Source: Capitulum mitella
Taxonomy: Eukaryota; Arthropoda; Thecostraca; Pollicipedomorpha; Pollicipedidae
Assembly (NCBI GenBank): GCA_030062745.1
Contig: CP099848.1
Location: 14,979,568-15,043,567, forward strand
Reading direction: 5' to 3'
Length of the DNA stretch: 64,000 nucleotides
Both the position numbers and the translations under genes were made by a program. The stretch's first letter is position 1; every line of letters begins with the position of its first letter. Shown piece by piece: positions 1-13,313 of this stretch. Below the pieces are notes generated by a model, which saw only the letters and a program-made list of their open reading frames with translations, made no database searches and was not told the origin of the DNA.

Positions 1-870
1 GGAATGACACCCTGGCAGATTTAGACTCTAAACAATAGGCAATGAAATAGGACTAAACCTTTAAACCTAAGCCCTTCCAGACTTATGCAGGATTTCCGAT
101 AAGGCGTGAAGGGCCATGCTTTTTCATCTTAAAATGCCGGGACCAAAAATATTTCATTGTTTTTTGGAGGTAGGTAAACATTTTCTCTGTGATATTTTAC
201 AGGATTATGCTGAATGTTATTGATGCGTAACAACGTATAGTTTACTATGACATCAGTAAAGTTTTACCCTTCGTTTATTTCCAGTCACTAATCGCTACAG
301 CATGACGCAATCAGGTGTCGAGAAAATAACTTGAAAACCCCTTGTTAAGAGGATGAATTGATATGTCTACCGCAGGACTCGAAGGGGGCAGGAAGAGGAA
401 GAAGACGTGACAAGACGGATATGAGAAGGAGAAAGAAAATGAGATAATGTGACGTGAATTAAACAGGAAAGGAAATGCTAAAGATAAGGACCGCAGCTAC
501 GAGGAGACATCGGATAGCGGCGTGCCTCTGTACGGTCATGCAGTTTTCTTTTGACCAAAATAATGCGCCTCCTGCTTCGCTCAGATCTACGTGATGAAAA
601 CCCTCTTCTGACGTCATTTGAACCCAGGACATCAATTTAATCCCTGGTGCCTTGACTAACGCATATCTCGGCTCACTGGGAAACGAGCCATTGGAATCAT
701 TACCTTGACGTCATTTGGCCTTCATAGGCACACTGTCGGATTGTGTTCCCGACGCAATAAATTACGCCGACCCCGCCCAGTCTCAGACTACTCCTCCGGA
801 CACAATGCCGTGACGTCACTTGGTCCCCCAGGACGTCACCGGTTCTGTCTGACGGCCAGACTAGCAAGTG
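1..870. other. intergenic, no recognised feature
   Basis: Mixed-composition DNA with a purine-rich stretch near 370-480. Stops are frequent in all frames, and no conserved protein motif, tRNA box or terminal repeat was seen. I see nothing to annotate here. Confidence 0.5.
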
Positions 871-1720
871 GCTCTGCCCCGCTCAGACCGGCCAACCGGG
901 CCCAGCTCCCTGACGTCGCGCGCGCCCGGCAGAACCATTAATCACCTCTCCTCCGACCGGCCGCCGTCTGGCCCCGCGAGATCCACTCCGGAGCTTGTCC
1001 GGTGGGTCCTCCTCCCCCCACGGGGTGCGATTCAGGCCCGGGTCAGATAGTGTACTTCGTGCCGGGCGGTTTATTCCAGGCCTCTTCTGTCTTCTGGTTT
1101 GTCTCGTCCTACTTGGCCCAGCAGACCCCGCCCGGCTGGTCTGCCCGGGCCCACGTGGTCCTGTTCAGATATGTCTGGTCCGCCCCGTCGCTCGGTCCAG
1201 TGAAGACCTCTGCCTGGCGCCGTCCTCTGTGCGTGGTTCGCTGCGGCCAGGTGTGGTGGAGCGGCTTCCGGTGTCGGTCGGCCGGCCGGCTCCTCCGCAG
1301 CTCGGCTCCGCTGAGCTGCCGGCCGTCGGCCGCCCGGTCCGGTAGCTAGCTGCCGCTGGAACCTGGCCAGTACCGCTAACGACGCGGCGGCGTCTTGCGC
1401 CGTTTCGGCCGCGAGCGGGTTTCATTTGCGGCGGTTATTATGGCGCGGCGCGGCGCCGGAGACCGGTGATCATCGGGTGGCCGCGGCCCCGACCATTCGA
1501 GCCGTCCCGTAAATCGTGCGGCGCCGGACCGCGCAGCGGAGGGGCTGCGGAGTGCCGCCGCGGCGGGCCCCGGCCGCGGAGCGCTGCCGCAGCTCCCGAG
1601 CTGGGGCCAGGGCGCGCCGGCCGGGAGAGCACCGTCTCAGATAACAGGTGCCGAGTGGGTTCGGCCGGATGTTGGAGAAATAGTGCCGCAGCGCCGGGCC
1701 GGCCTTGGCAGTAAATTTAT
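870..1720. other. GC-rich, CpG-dense island without a recognised gene
   Basis: About 850 bp of very GC-rich sequence with undepleted CpG. Several overlapping open frames on both strands are low-complexity Arg/Pro/Gly/Ala translations, as expected when GC-rich DNA has few stop codons. No conserved domain is visible. It could be a promoter CpG island for a gene whose exons I cannot recognise, or simply a GC-rich block. Confidence 0.45.
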
Positions 1721-3060
1721 CTGCTTGGTCAGGTACCGTTTCAGATTGGATATATTAGGTCGGCCGGACCATTCTTTCATGAGGCTAGCCGAGCTGAAAA
1801 GCAGCATTGACCGCCAGCGACGGAGTTGGGCGTACAGTGGGCTCTTTGGCTTTTAGCTTGTGGCAAAATGCCATTAGCCAGAGGGCATTTCAGAAGTTGC
1901 TCAAAGGTAACAAAGACGCATAGATCCATTAGACGCACGCAACGCGGGGTCAAATGGTGGTTGGGTTATCTCTTGGATCAATAACTGGTCGGATCAGCTG
2001 CTTTTCCTGCTGTAGCTGCCAGTCACACAACTCCTGCGTCAGCTCAGGTATTCATTTCGAAGGCGTAGTTTGTACTCTTCAAACTCGTGATGACTGGAAT
2101 AAATCCTTCGTTATTTCAGTCGCGTAATAGAAGACACATTGGTTTCAGCTGTTTTCCGCGCGGTTAATAAATGCTATCAGACATGTGCCCCGAAATAATC
2201 ATTCATTTTTTCCAGTTTTGAAGCTGTTTGACCCTGAGGCCAAAACTCAACAATGCTCAGAAAAATCATAGTACGATTACTGTGGTATATCGGGAAATTC
2301 TTAGTTTTCAATGGAAGGCAAAAAGTTCAAGTGTTTAAGGGGCCAGATAGCGTGTCACATTTGTAACGCCATCTCTATGAAAACGGTAGCTGGGCGCGAC
2401 TTTAAATTTTATACCGCTACTGCAAACTGAGCTAAGCAGAACCGTACAGTCAAAACGTCCCCAACAGGAATGATGCATGTATCAGGTATTCAATCAAACT
2501 AATTCTCAAGAAATTTGCGTGGTCGCATGGCTATGAAATCTGACGAGTCATTTTGCTAGCAGGACGTCCCCACCTAAACCTCTTAGCTGAACAGACCCCA
2601 CGAGACCACCGCTACAACTCTAGCTTCCAGCTCACGTGGCTCACGTAGCACAAAACTTCAGCGTTGGAGCACAGTGCAACAGATCATCCTGTAGGTATCC
2701 CGTCTTTCTGTACCGACATTTTTTTTAAAATAGGAGCTATTTCACTTTTCGAAACTCAAGACAGTTTAATGTCACGGCATGCCAAACAGTCAGTGCAACA
2801 GTTACAGTTACAGTGCAATGGTTTTACACGATAGCTCTACATTCCACTCACTACACAACACTACATCCCACACAACACTCCCGTTCAGTGAGTAAATGGA
2901 CGTCAAAGGAGCTAGCGTTGAAGAGATTGCTTTTTGTCCCTGCGCAAATGTGATCGCTACAGTCATTTTTTACATGTCCTGCTGTGTGTTCAAAATGCTG
3001 TTCTGATTAAATGTGCTCGTATAATGTACACGCCATTCTAGTTAGGCTTCCGGTCTTTGT
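1720..3060. other. intergenic, no recognised feature
   Basis: Moderate-GC sequence with no open frame of interest, no array and no recognised element ends. Confidence 0.45.
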
Positions 3061-3109
3061 CGGTCATTTTCATTGTCAGATAGTCCTGACACAGATCTGC
3101 AGACGACGG

Positions 3110-3215
3110 CCTCTTAGTTTGGACTGTATATTTGTCATGGCCTACAGGGGACACAGACACCAGGGTTCGAATCCAAGGCTGTCTTGTAGAGCACCACTCT
3201 GCCACGCCTCTATCA
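3110..3215 (-). repeat. possible tRNA-derived SINE promoter (A and B boxes)
   Basis: On the minus strand the sequence TGGCAGAGTGG (plus 3194-3204) matches a pol III A box and GGATTCGAACC (plus 3164-3174) matches a B box. They are only 19 bp apart, closer than in a functional tRNA, and the T-stem does not pair properly. A tRNA gene is therefore unlikely. A decayed tRNA-derived SINE head is the best reading. No poly(A) tail or target duplication was identified. Confidence 0.35.
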
Positions 3216-3960
3216 GGAAGAACATTCATATGGCTGTGGAAAGTTCTCTTCATCTGTCTTCACGATTTATTGTTCGGATTCAATGAGATTTTAAACCGTT
3301 GACCTTCGCTGACGATAGCGATTGATGATGTCCCGCGCAGAGCTGCAGTTCCCTCCCTGCTAAATGCCACACAGGCCTGTGTCGATGCTTAGGGCTGCTG
3401 ATGGGATTCGTAGCCGATGTATTGTGCTTTGCCTTCTTGCGCTACCTAATTGCATTTGTACTTGTTATTCTCACTTTTGTGTCATATTCAACTGTCGGGG
3501 AGTTGCTCCAAGCAAATCCACGAGAAATGCACGTAATGTTGATGTTCTTCTTATCAACATGAGTATCGGTTCGATGGCCGCTGAGCCAATTGCGTGACGC
3601 ACAATCCTAGTAGATGGAAAATCATAAGACTCTAAATGTAATTGCATAAATTAGCTGGAACCGATTTCGGTGAATGAGTCAAAGTTTGACATTCGCTATG
3701 AATGCGGCTTTGGACAAAGTTTTACATAAACACGCTTGGAAATTTATAATAATCATAATGCACCAAATAGGACCAACAAAATATTTTACATGTGATATTG
3801 GAGAGTTGAGTACAACATGCTGATCCCACTCCCTTTGCCTTGGTTTTGCCGATGCTGTCCTAAATCTGACACTGCTCCCGTATTTGCTCACCTTTGAACA
3901 ATTTCAAAATCGTCCTTACTCCTTCCAGCGGCGCGCTGTCTCGTTTTCCCGTCAGTAACG
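3215..3960. other. intergenic, no recognised feature
   Basis: AT-leaning DNA with short open frames only. Nothing supported. Confidence 0.4.
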
Positions 3961-4525
3961 GCACATTCTTTCCCAGCCTCCTTCGACTGTCCAGCGGCAG
4001 TGGACGGCGAGGTCGTTACGCCCGTCAGCCGCCTGGCACGCCATGGCACCCAGCGACCGGCCGGTCCGCCGGCGGCCAGGGCAGAGCGCCGGTCACCAGC
4101 CGCGCGCTGCCGACACGGAACTCCCTGCCGAGCCGCGTGCGACGCCGTTGGGAGCGTCACCGGCCGTCTGCGGCGTGGGGCGCCGTCCGCGGGGTTCACT
4201 CGGCCGGCGGCGGCGGTGCAGCGTGTGACCGCCGGCGCCCGGGAGCAGCTGCGGCGGCGGCGCGCGGAGCCGACGTCACGCTGCGGGAGTGAGCCGCGCC
4301 GAGCCGGACCGCACTGGTGGCAGCTGCCGGCAGCTGAGAGAGCCTCTGTCGCGCTCACGCTGCCCAGGACTGTGTGCGGCGCGCGCAGGGCGATGCGGAG
4401 ACTCGGGGCGCCATCTCGAAGACCGTCGGCAGGGCAGCGCGGGGAGGCCGAGCCGTGCTGTGCTGGTCCGAGGCGATCCGAGGCAGTAGGCGGCTCCGGC
4501 GAGACGGCCAGCCTGGTAACTCCGG
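3960..4525. other. CpG-dense GC-rich island
   Basis: About 560 bp of CpG-rich sequence with sharp edges against AT-rich flanks. Overlapping open frames on both strands (up to 178 codons) are Arg/Ala/Gly-rich and mutually antisense, so they look like composition artefacts. It could be an unmethylated promoter island. No TATA box or adjoining conserved exon was recognised. Confidence 0.45.
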
Positions 4526-7500
4526 CGCACTTCTGACGTGATGTTGAACAAAGATGACAAATGCCGTCGGTGGCATCGTTTCGTTGTGATGGATGTTACT
4601 TCGGTCAGGGACTCGTTGGTTGCAGAACATTTGTTTGCCCCGAGCATTGCGTCTGGGTAGCAGTGACAGTTGTTTTGTTTTGTTTCGGTTCGTGTTTTGT
4701 GACTGCTGGACGAAAATGGGTTATCTCAGCTATAATGGGTTATCACAGCTCTATATTTATAAAGGTATATGGCTCAGTTCTATAGAGGAGAGAAAACCTA
4801 CTTGGTCGTATTCATATTGAGTAGATTGAATGGTGGTAGCATGTTCCTAAAATGTTTATTTCGAGTCCTCTTTTGTCTCATGATAACTTCTTTAATTCAG
4901 TAAGTGGTATATTCAGCTTTTAAAAGTAATTGGATTGTTTCCAGTGGGCGTTTGCTTTTATTCTAACAAGACATTTTTTGTCGAACTGGTACTCGTGACA
5001 CACGTGCACGCCCATGAAGTAAAACATGATAAACCAGTCACCCTACAGTGCTTTTGTAACTGAACCGCTCATGTACCGGAGGTTTTTGGCTGCTTGTCTA
5101 AAACTGTGCATGGGGCACTACCGGTTGAAGAAACATTGGCAGACATTAGCGGGTGGAGGACGCTGTAACGCACCTGTAAATCTGGATGCCAGAAAGTCAG
5201 ATGAAAGAAAGCTACCGTGTTTCAGGGTTTTTTCGAAAATTTACGCCGATACACTGAGAGCATTAACATGGCGTAAGTCTTCTGCCGCTGTTGAAGGAGC
5301 ATGCTATGATTTGGACAGCGCTGTGGTCGGTATTCACGATCTTCGGAATACGACTAAAACACAAAAGGAAAATCATTTCTTACGAAATGCCAAATTGATG
5401 TCAACCCTGAAACAGAAATGAGTATTTCTTGTCACGATGTGCACAACCGGTGACGAGTTTCTCTATTACCTGTGCAGCCAATGGTAATTACAGGACAAGT
5501 GCATAAGAGTGTCACTAACCTAATGTTTAATTGATGTACCCTAATACCCAGCGTATATCCTATCAACCTAAATACATTAATAAATGTTTGATGTGTTCCT
5601 TGATGGCATTTGGCATAAAATGACTGAAATAATCATTCCATAACTCTGCATCTTCGGAGACCTATAAATAGCATTGAAATGTGTTCTGTATTTCTCACTA
5701 CCTGCTCAATCATTATATCTCAACAACGGTTTTTGACTACTCACAGTACTAGCACATATACCTTGAACCCTAGCAGGATGGCCTATACTCCGGTCCATGC
5801 TCCTTACACTACACCGCGAGCATATTTATCGCCTGCAATGACGCGAAATTTCCCCACACAACCAAGAATGTAATACTCGTCGCCACATCTCAGGCATTTC
5901 GAAATGATGGGCATGCCTATCGGACCGGAGGGTAGCGGGCGTGCAGTTGGCAGCTCCCTGGCAACAGCCGCTGGGCGTGCGGGGAAGACGCTGCTATGGC
6001 CTCCGTTCTGCTGAGACGCAACTGGCGGCAAAATGCTGATGCAAGTGCCGGAGAAACGAGGAGACACAAAGAGAAAGATAGAGACAGATAGAGATAGAAG
6101 AGACGGGAGAGAAAGAAAGAAGAGAAAACTGAAGGCAAAGAAAGAGAGGGTAATGCGAGGCGGCAACGGCGCTCAGGATGCAATCACAGATGGGGGACCT
6201 TTTGTATAAGGAGTGAATCGTGATGAATAGGCCAATATAAAAAAGCAAGAGTCATGAGTCAAGAGTCATGGGGATAGGGTGGCTGGACAAGACGGATGCA
6301 ACGTTCTTCAGCCCAATGTGCTCAGACGATGACGGTCATAGGAAAAAATGACCATGCGGTATGTGGACACATATACGGATAGCAAAAATGACAGCATTAG
6401 CACGCTCTTATTTCGTTATTTTTTACCGCTGTCAACACTTGCGATGTCAATCTTTACACAGACAGAAAATAATTATTTGTACACATTTATTCGTAAACAT
6501 CGTTTTCCGTACGGTTAATGTGCAGATTTTGTTTCACATGCGACTTGAAATGACTTCTAATATTAAGTGGAAAAATTAGTTGAAGTTTAAACGTATCACT
6601 GACTATCCACTGATACCACTGATTACCAACGAACATCTGTCATACTGTTGTATGTTGGAAGATTTTCCTTCTCCCTATAAAAACTGCATTACACCTGCAA
6701 GGATCTTGGTAAAAATTTCAAAAAAGAAAAAATTAAAAATAAGGGATCGAAAAAAGTGTAGCAGGAAAAAGCGGTAAAGCAGAATTGGCAGATGGAAATT
6801 TGGTAGGTCGTCATAATGCCTGTTGATGAGTAATCCTTAGCACAAACCGTACGAGAAAAGTTGGCAAAATTGGCGTCTGTATCGCTTCCATAAGACAACG
6901 TAAAGTTGTGTCACTAGCTGCAGCTGCAGTCTCAGCACGTTCCAATTTGCTCAGCAGAATTAGCCAGTACTCGTCTGTCCGTGACAGCGCAGTCTTGAAG
7001 CCACAACTCACACCATTGCTGTCAGCCTTACTAGTCAGAACCACTTGAAGACTTTGGCAATAGAGGTTAATTTAATCATCACAGTCAATTTGAAATGACT
7101 GGGGCTGACATGTCAGCACCATAATGTTTGGTTTCATTGAACACCATGAGTACTTACCCAAACAATGCTGAAGTCGACATCAGTCACATTTTCAATAACT
7201 CCTGTCATGATAGCACGCAAATTCCATTTTAAAACAAAACAGACCGTTCAGCAGATTCATGTGCTGGACAGACTTACCACCTGCAATGTTTGATATTAAT
7301 CCATTGGCTTGCTCCATTTTTCGTATGACTGCAGCAGAGACGTTTCCGATTATTCAGGTGAGAAGAAAAGTGGGTGGAAATGTCACTGGTTAAACTGCAG
7401 CGACGATGATAGCCACTGCCCAGAGAGAAAATGTAACTGATGGCAAGCGATGGGTCACTTGAAAGGCCAGTGATGGGACCAATTCCTAGCGGGCATTTCA

Positions 7501-8940
7501 ACTTCACGACCGCTGACTGAATATAAAACAGAAGAATGGCAACCATCCAAGGATAAAGCTTTTCATTCAGGCTGATTCTCGTGAAAGATTGTCTTCCGTC
7601 GACGCGTCTATTGGATGAGTCTCCTTTCAAACCGCGTCTGCACGGAGCTCTGACGCAAACCGCGACCGTGGGAGGTTTCAAAAGCCCGCGCCAAACCGCG
7701 GACGGGCAGTGAAGCACCGATCGAGCCCATGCGAAGGTTGGGCTCTTTAGTTTCCCGCGTTCTCGAATCGGGCGAGTGCGTCGCGACTCGGTGGAACGGT
7801 CCGCGCGGTCGGACGTTTCGGCCGTCAGGTGGGCCGATTTTCCTGAGGGCCAGTCGCCGCCCGGACGGCTGCTGATCAATACACGCCGGCCGCAAACAGA
7901 CGTGGATGCGCCCGTCACAGCTCCTACAGCCGACGTCCGTCCTGTGATCGGCTCTGGCAGCTGCAGATTGAGTTTACGCATGCCTTCTTCCGGCGTCGTT
8001 CTGCCCGGATGCCACCAGGACATGCTCTGATCTGTTGGCGACACGTTCTTAGACAGTTGCTGATTGCTTCTGAAACTGCCTGTTCCCGGGAAACTTCTTC
8101 CATTGTTATCTCTGTAGCTCGCGACAGAGCCCTGAACATGGAAATGTTTTGTAGAACGGGAAGAGCTTCAATCTTATTTCCTTACTTTCCACTGAGAGTA
8201 TGAACTTGTGAGTCAGTAACGGCAACTGACGAAGTTCGATCGGCCTCCTCACACGTTAACGGTAATCAGCAACAATACACCAGACGACGGATACTGAAAT
8301 GTAGCCGGCATGTTCTTTCTGTAGCGGCAACTTGAAGCAAGAAAAAGAAAATTATCAGCATTCGGTCAACATGTGGATTGGACCCGGAAGTCAACGCTCA
8401 GCTTATGAAGACCCATGAACAATCAACGTTGACATCTCGGCAGAATCAGAACGCATGTTGAGCGGTTCCTAATTCATGAGCTCATGTATTGGCAACTTAC
8501 TCCCTTCTCTAGATCTGATCGGAAAACGCTGCGCATTTTGTTGTGAAAGCCACCACTAGCGTCAAACGCTGCGGCGTGTATGAACACGGCGGTGAACTCG
8601 GTCACGAAAGTTACCTAATCATCCACTGGGTAGCTGCTACACCCAAGCTATCACCCTATAGCTGCTTCACCCAAGCTAGCTCTCCAGGTTACCGGCCAAC
8701 TACTGGATGTATGCGGTTCTTATTGCACTCCCCTAGGGATGGCTTAAACGTCGCCGGCGCTCCCCGCGCATTGTGAGAGCCTGTCGCGAGTCTGCCCCAC
8801 ACTAGTCTACGGCCCGGCAAAAGTCTCGGCGGTCCACCGGGACGATATAGTCCGGCTCTTGGCCGCCCGTTTGTGTTCACGGTCCGCCGGGTCGGCTGGC
8901 GTCCCCGGTGATCAGTCTCCCGACGTCCGGCTCCGGACCG
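4525..8940. other. intergenic, no supported gene
   Basis: Mostly AT-leaning DNA, with a GC-rich patch around 7600-8000. The longest open frames (5026-5421 plus, 131 codons; 7274-8044 minus, 256 codons) show no domain, conserved motif or convincing splice context. An AGA/GAGA-rich tract lies at 6055-6155. I see no element ends. Confidence 0.4.
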
Positions 8941-8944
8941 GGAC

Positions 8945-9395
8945 ATGACGGTCTACCGGACTCTACCGTCGTGCGACGCTGCGTCAGATCATGACGAGTC
9001 TACCGGACTATACCGTCGTGCGACGCTGCGTCAGATCATGACGAGTCTACCGGACTATACCGTCGTGCGACGCTGCGTCAGATCATGACGGTCTACCGGG
9101 CTCTACCGTCGTGCGACGCTGCGTCAAATCATGACGGTCTACCGGACTCTACCGTCGTGCGACGCTGCGTCAGATCATGACGAGTCTACCGGACTATACC
9201 GTCGTGCGACGCTGCGTCAGATCATGACGGTCTACCGGGCTCTACCGTCGTGCGACGCTGCGTCAAATCATGACGGTCTACCGGACTCTACCGTCGTGCG
9301 ACGCTGCGTCAGATCATGACGAGTTTACCGGACTCTACCGTCGTGCGATGCTACGTCAGATCATGACGAATCTACCGGACTCGGTGCTGTTGTGA
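8945..9395. repeat. 46-47 bp minisatellite, about 10 copies
   Basis: Each unit begins ATGACG and contains CTACCGGACT, then TACCGTCGTGCGACGCTGCG. Starts fall near 8945, 8991, 9038, 9085, 9131, 9177, 9224, 9270, 9316 and 9363. Two unit types alternate: a 46 bp type with GACGGTC and a 47 bp type with GACGAGTC. Single-base variants define a higher-order triplet. The last units decay into 9363-9420. All six frames are interrupted or repetitive, so coding is unlikely. Confidence 0.92.
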
Positions 9396-9419
9396 CAGTT
9401 CTTCAGGTCGTGACGGATA

Positions 9420-9832
9420 ATAATATAAAAAATAAATAAATTAAAAAACTAAATAACGGACCCTGCCGTCCTGTGACGCTGCTCCAGACCGTGATTAATC
9501 TATAGAGACGACAACAGTGGGACAACACCGGAGGTTTCTGATGGGTCCCATGTAACGCCAGAACGAAGCTACGGGCGTGTTTCCGACGAAACTGCGACGT
9601 GAAAAGATCTTGCAACGAGGCCACATGCGGGCCTATGTGGCAATATTATATGGCTCTGTAACATTGCTTAAGGGGAGTCGGTGACGATGATACCGACTTT
9701 GTAACGATGCCTAAGAGGAATACTTACAGAGCTATGTGGTTTTACTTATACTTTACTTTACTTAATACTTACAGAGCTATCGCAAACTGGTTTTCGAAAC
9801 GGCGGCGAAAAAGCCGGGAACGGCACAGGAGG
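9420..9832. other. intergenic, small duplication
   Basis: The sequence ATACTTACAGAGCTAT occurs twice (near 9720 and 9765) around a TTTACT-rich tract. Nothing else was recognised. Confidence 0.4.
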
Positions 9833-10112
9833 GTTGTCGCCTCTCTCGCCCTGCCGGCAGCGTGACAGGAGAGTGCCCTCTCTGTCTCATCCTGTCATGA
9901 CATCAAAGGTTATCTCCCTGTCTCGTTTTGTCAGCGAAGCGGCAGAAGAGTCATCTCCATGTGTCGTCCTGAGAGTAACCTCGCAGGAAAGCTTCCTCCC
10001 CGCTTCGTTCTGCCAGTGACGTCACAGGAGAACTGTCTCCCTGTCTTGCCCTGCCAATGGCGTCACAAGAGAGCTTCCTCTAAGTCTCGTCCTGCCAGTT
10101 ACGCCACAGGAG
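9833..10112. repeat. degenerate ~48 bp tandem array
   Basis: About six diverged units share CTGTCTCGTCCTGCCAGT followed by GACGTCACAGGA and CTTCCTCC. Units differ by many substitutions and small indels, so the array is older than the one at 8945-9395. No coding potential is evident. Confidence 0.7.
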
Positions 10113-12790
10113 GATCTGCCGGTCCGGCCGCCGCTCCCGACAGTGTTGCGACGCGATCGCCGCCGGCGATTTCAATAACGCAACCGTCAAATCAAAACCG
10201 GCGATGACATTTGACAATTTTCCGCTGTTTATAGAGACCAAAAAAGCGGCGCAGTGGGCCGGGTGCAATGACTCGCCTCCCGGCCGCCGCCGTTCGGCCA
10301 GCTCCGCTCTAGAGGTCACGCGCACTGAACTGAGTTTCGGACTGTGTCGCTGGAACGGAGCGGACTGACGGTCATTGCGCGTCCCTGATGGTGCAAACCA
10401 GTCGTGATAAACTGCGAATTTTTTCCGTGTGACTGTTGCCTTCCATGACCATCAGAATGGTTTCGTTGTGTTTTAGATGGGGACGAGGGCACTGACATGC
10501 CCAATAACGTGCTTATTTCATCTCTGCGGGTATGGGCATGGTGCGTGGACTGTGCGAAAAAAATATAACAGGCATTAGTTTTGAGATTCACAAATAAATG
10601 CCAGCAGTTAAAACCGGCATTACCTGCTCTATTAATTTGCAAGAAATAATGTAACCTTTGTCGAACGGCTTAAACCAAACGCAATTTTTGTTTTGCCGCT
10701 GCCCGTGCATAGCTGTTGACCTGAACACTGAGCCTTCGCACAGGCGCGTTGGCGCAGACATTTTAGCAGTTCTCAGGCCACGGAGAATCTTATTTTCCTC
10801 CTGAGAATTCGTCATTCTGACAGTTCCGAGCACCTGTCAGCCGCGTGAGCCAGAAAGCCCTCTCCGCAGAGCAGATTTTCCGTCAGTTTTCTGACAGAGT
10901 CCGCGCCGGGTTTCTGGACCCATACAAATGTCACAAATCGCATGCAAATTTGGACGGAAGTTGGATCTAAATGAACACATGTTATCAACCAAAACGAGCT
11001 TTTGCAATTGGTATTTCTTCGGAGAGGAACTGAACTGCACTGCAGCATATGCACACCGGCCGTTGTGGGTTTAACTCACAGTTCTTCCGTCGCAGATCCA
11101 GCAAGCTCATTCTGAGAAACCTGACGGGGAGATGAGGAGTCGAGCGGAGCGAAACGATGCGCCGTATTTCATCGCTGCCTAAATTACTGCATCCATAACC
11201 ATGGGAACTAATAAACGGCGTACTCGAAGGCACGATACGAGTGGGCAATCGGTATCTGAATTCCGGACATTGTTGAGGCGGGGAGTTCGTCGCGGTGCGA
11301 ACGACGAACGTGAGTAGAGGTAGGACTAGCATGCTGCACGCAGGTCACGGCCGTGCGTAGTGAATGCTGCTGGAGACTACTGGTTGACGTCGGTAAGTGG
11401 CCCGTGCGTTGCATTCCCGAGAAAACATCAGACTAACGTGAGACACGGACGCTAACACAGGGGCGGTTCATACAGAGACAGAGACTGCGTGCTCTCGCCG
11501 GCCGCCGGAGCGTGTCGCCGCGTTCGGGCGCAACCCGGAATAGCCGGAGCCCAGGCAATCAAATGGCGCCGCTGACGTCACGGCGAGTGGCGTCTCCAGG
11601 CTGGAAGACTCTCCGCGGGACCGGGGAGGCGGCGGCGGCGGACGCCGCCTCAGATAGCGCGGCCATTTCCTCGCGACACTGCGGCCGGTGATGAACCTCT
11701 GGCAATTACCGGTCCAGACGGGCAGCAGCCGGCCGCCACCGGCCACTGAGGCTGCTCTCGAGGGCCGGGGGAAATGTCACGGAGGGTAGGCATGCCGACG
11801 GCCGAGAAAACCGCGGCTACCGAAAACCACCACTCTGAGTGGGACTATTTTCAGAGTTCCCAGACATTCGGCGAGGGCATTAACTGCAGCTGGAGCTAAT
11901 TGGTTTTACCTTTGTTCGTGTGCAAGCCACTATGATGAGACATCAAGGGCATGTCTCGCGCAGAAAATGGCTCACACCCCTGTACATCGAGGCCAATTGC
12001 CGCACTTACAGCGCATCACGTCACCGTATGACCACCGCCCGACCTGGCAGGCCGGGCTCCGTGAAGCGGGCCCGTCTCTCGGCGGTCGGTCGGGGCTAAC
12101 GTGGCCCTTACTGCGCCGGAGGACCGTCCGTCCCTCGATGATCAATGATCATCGGGAGATGGACGGTGCCGGCGGCCGCCAGAGGCCACCAGCCGCCGCC
12201 GGGTGCCGGTCATGCAGATCTGACGGCCTCACTGGGCCGCCGGACCGGCCGACTGAGCTGACCGGCCGCAGCAGGCAATGGCGGTGGACAGGGAGGCGCG
12301 GGGGAAGGGGGGGGGGAACCAGCAGGGGCAGCTGCCCCCCTCCCGGGATTTTGGGGGAAAACTTATGATTTTGTCCCCCCAAAGTTCTAGCGGGCCCCGA
12401 GCGTGCGGGGAGGTCAAAATGGGATAAAAATAAACGTGTTGGCGTGCGTATTACACAAATGCAGATATCAAAGTTGTGACCAAAAGGCCTCTGGCCCCCT
12501 CAGAAAGTCATGCACATACAGTCCTGGAGGGTCTCTGGACCTGACCACGGATGATTGATGACTGATATTGAATTTAGAGGCGTTCCTCGACCTACTGGTC
12601 ATTATGCGCCGCCTGTAAAGTCTGTGTGAGCTATATTACGTTAGAGTGTATGTGGCGATTTTAAGGACAGTACAAGTGTTTTATTTAACGTTACATGGGG
12701 AAACTGATGTATACAAGTGCCTTTTACGTTGAGTTGTATGTGTGCCAACGAAATTTAGAACCCGCTTATAACATCGGCATAGTGTGGGGC
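10112..12790. other. intergenic with CpG-rich patches
   Basis: CpG-dense patches lie at about 11480-11760 and 12020-12320. Between them is ordinary mixed sequence. A G-rich run followed by CAGGGGCAGCTG near 12310 resembles the outer end of the CAGGG-type elements found at 32022 and 47230, but I found no partner end or target duplication. No gene is supported. Confidence 0.4.
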
Positions 12791-13313
12791 CTCCGTGAAG
12801 CGGAGACGAGAAGGGCAGGGGGAAGAAAAAGGGGGTCGTCGTCTCTGCTATTGTCAGTTATGTTACTTTTAGCCCTCCTAAAAGAAGAAAACATTTACTT
12901 TGTCATTTACGTTGGATTTTGCCAAGGTGCCGGCACGTGGCCCGCTCCTCACGAAGAGCACCGAGGGGTCTTTATCGTGCAGGTTAGGAGGAGATTGCCC
13001 ATACCGCCTCTCACGCTTGCTAAGCGTTCACCCTATCACGCCGGATGTTGCGGAAGAGAGGAAGGAGGAAGAGGATTTGGAGTGTTGTGTAGTGGTTATA
13101 TCCTATAGTGTAGCGGTGGAGTTTGATCTGCGTCGCCTGTTGGTGGCTTGAGCTGGTACGTCGCGTAGTCCCCACGGCTGCCTCAGTGCGCGCGGGCGGG
13201 GCCCGGGACAGATTGACCAATAAATAAAATGCACGATCCTGGCTAAGTTCCTGTGAGGCAGGTCACCGATACTGGTTGTGTGTAGCACTGTTTGTTGTCG
13301 TGCAAATGTTATG

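Noticed and set aside
3150-3212. tRNA gene with A and B boxes
   Set aside because: The boxes are only 19 bp apart and the T-stem and acceptor stem do not pair; treated as a possible SINE remnant.
5026-5421. 131-codon plus-strand open frame
   Set aside because: No recognisable domain or splice context. Frames of this length are expected by chance in 64 kb read in six frames.
7274-8044. 256-codon minus-strand open frame containing YPWMVAIL, reminiscent of a serine protease N-terminus
   Set aside because: No IVGG, no CGG after the motif, no His/Asp/Ser motifs and no plausible neighbouring exons; a chance match.
8945-9395. CRISPR-like array
   Set aside because: The full unit repeats without unique spacers, in a eukaryotic context; it is a minisatellite.
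12300-12325. Left end of a further CAGGG-type element (CAGGGGCAGCTG)
   Set aside because: No inverted partner or 8 bp duplication could be found nearby.
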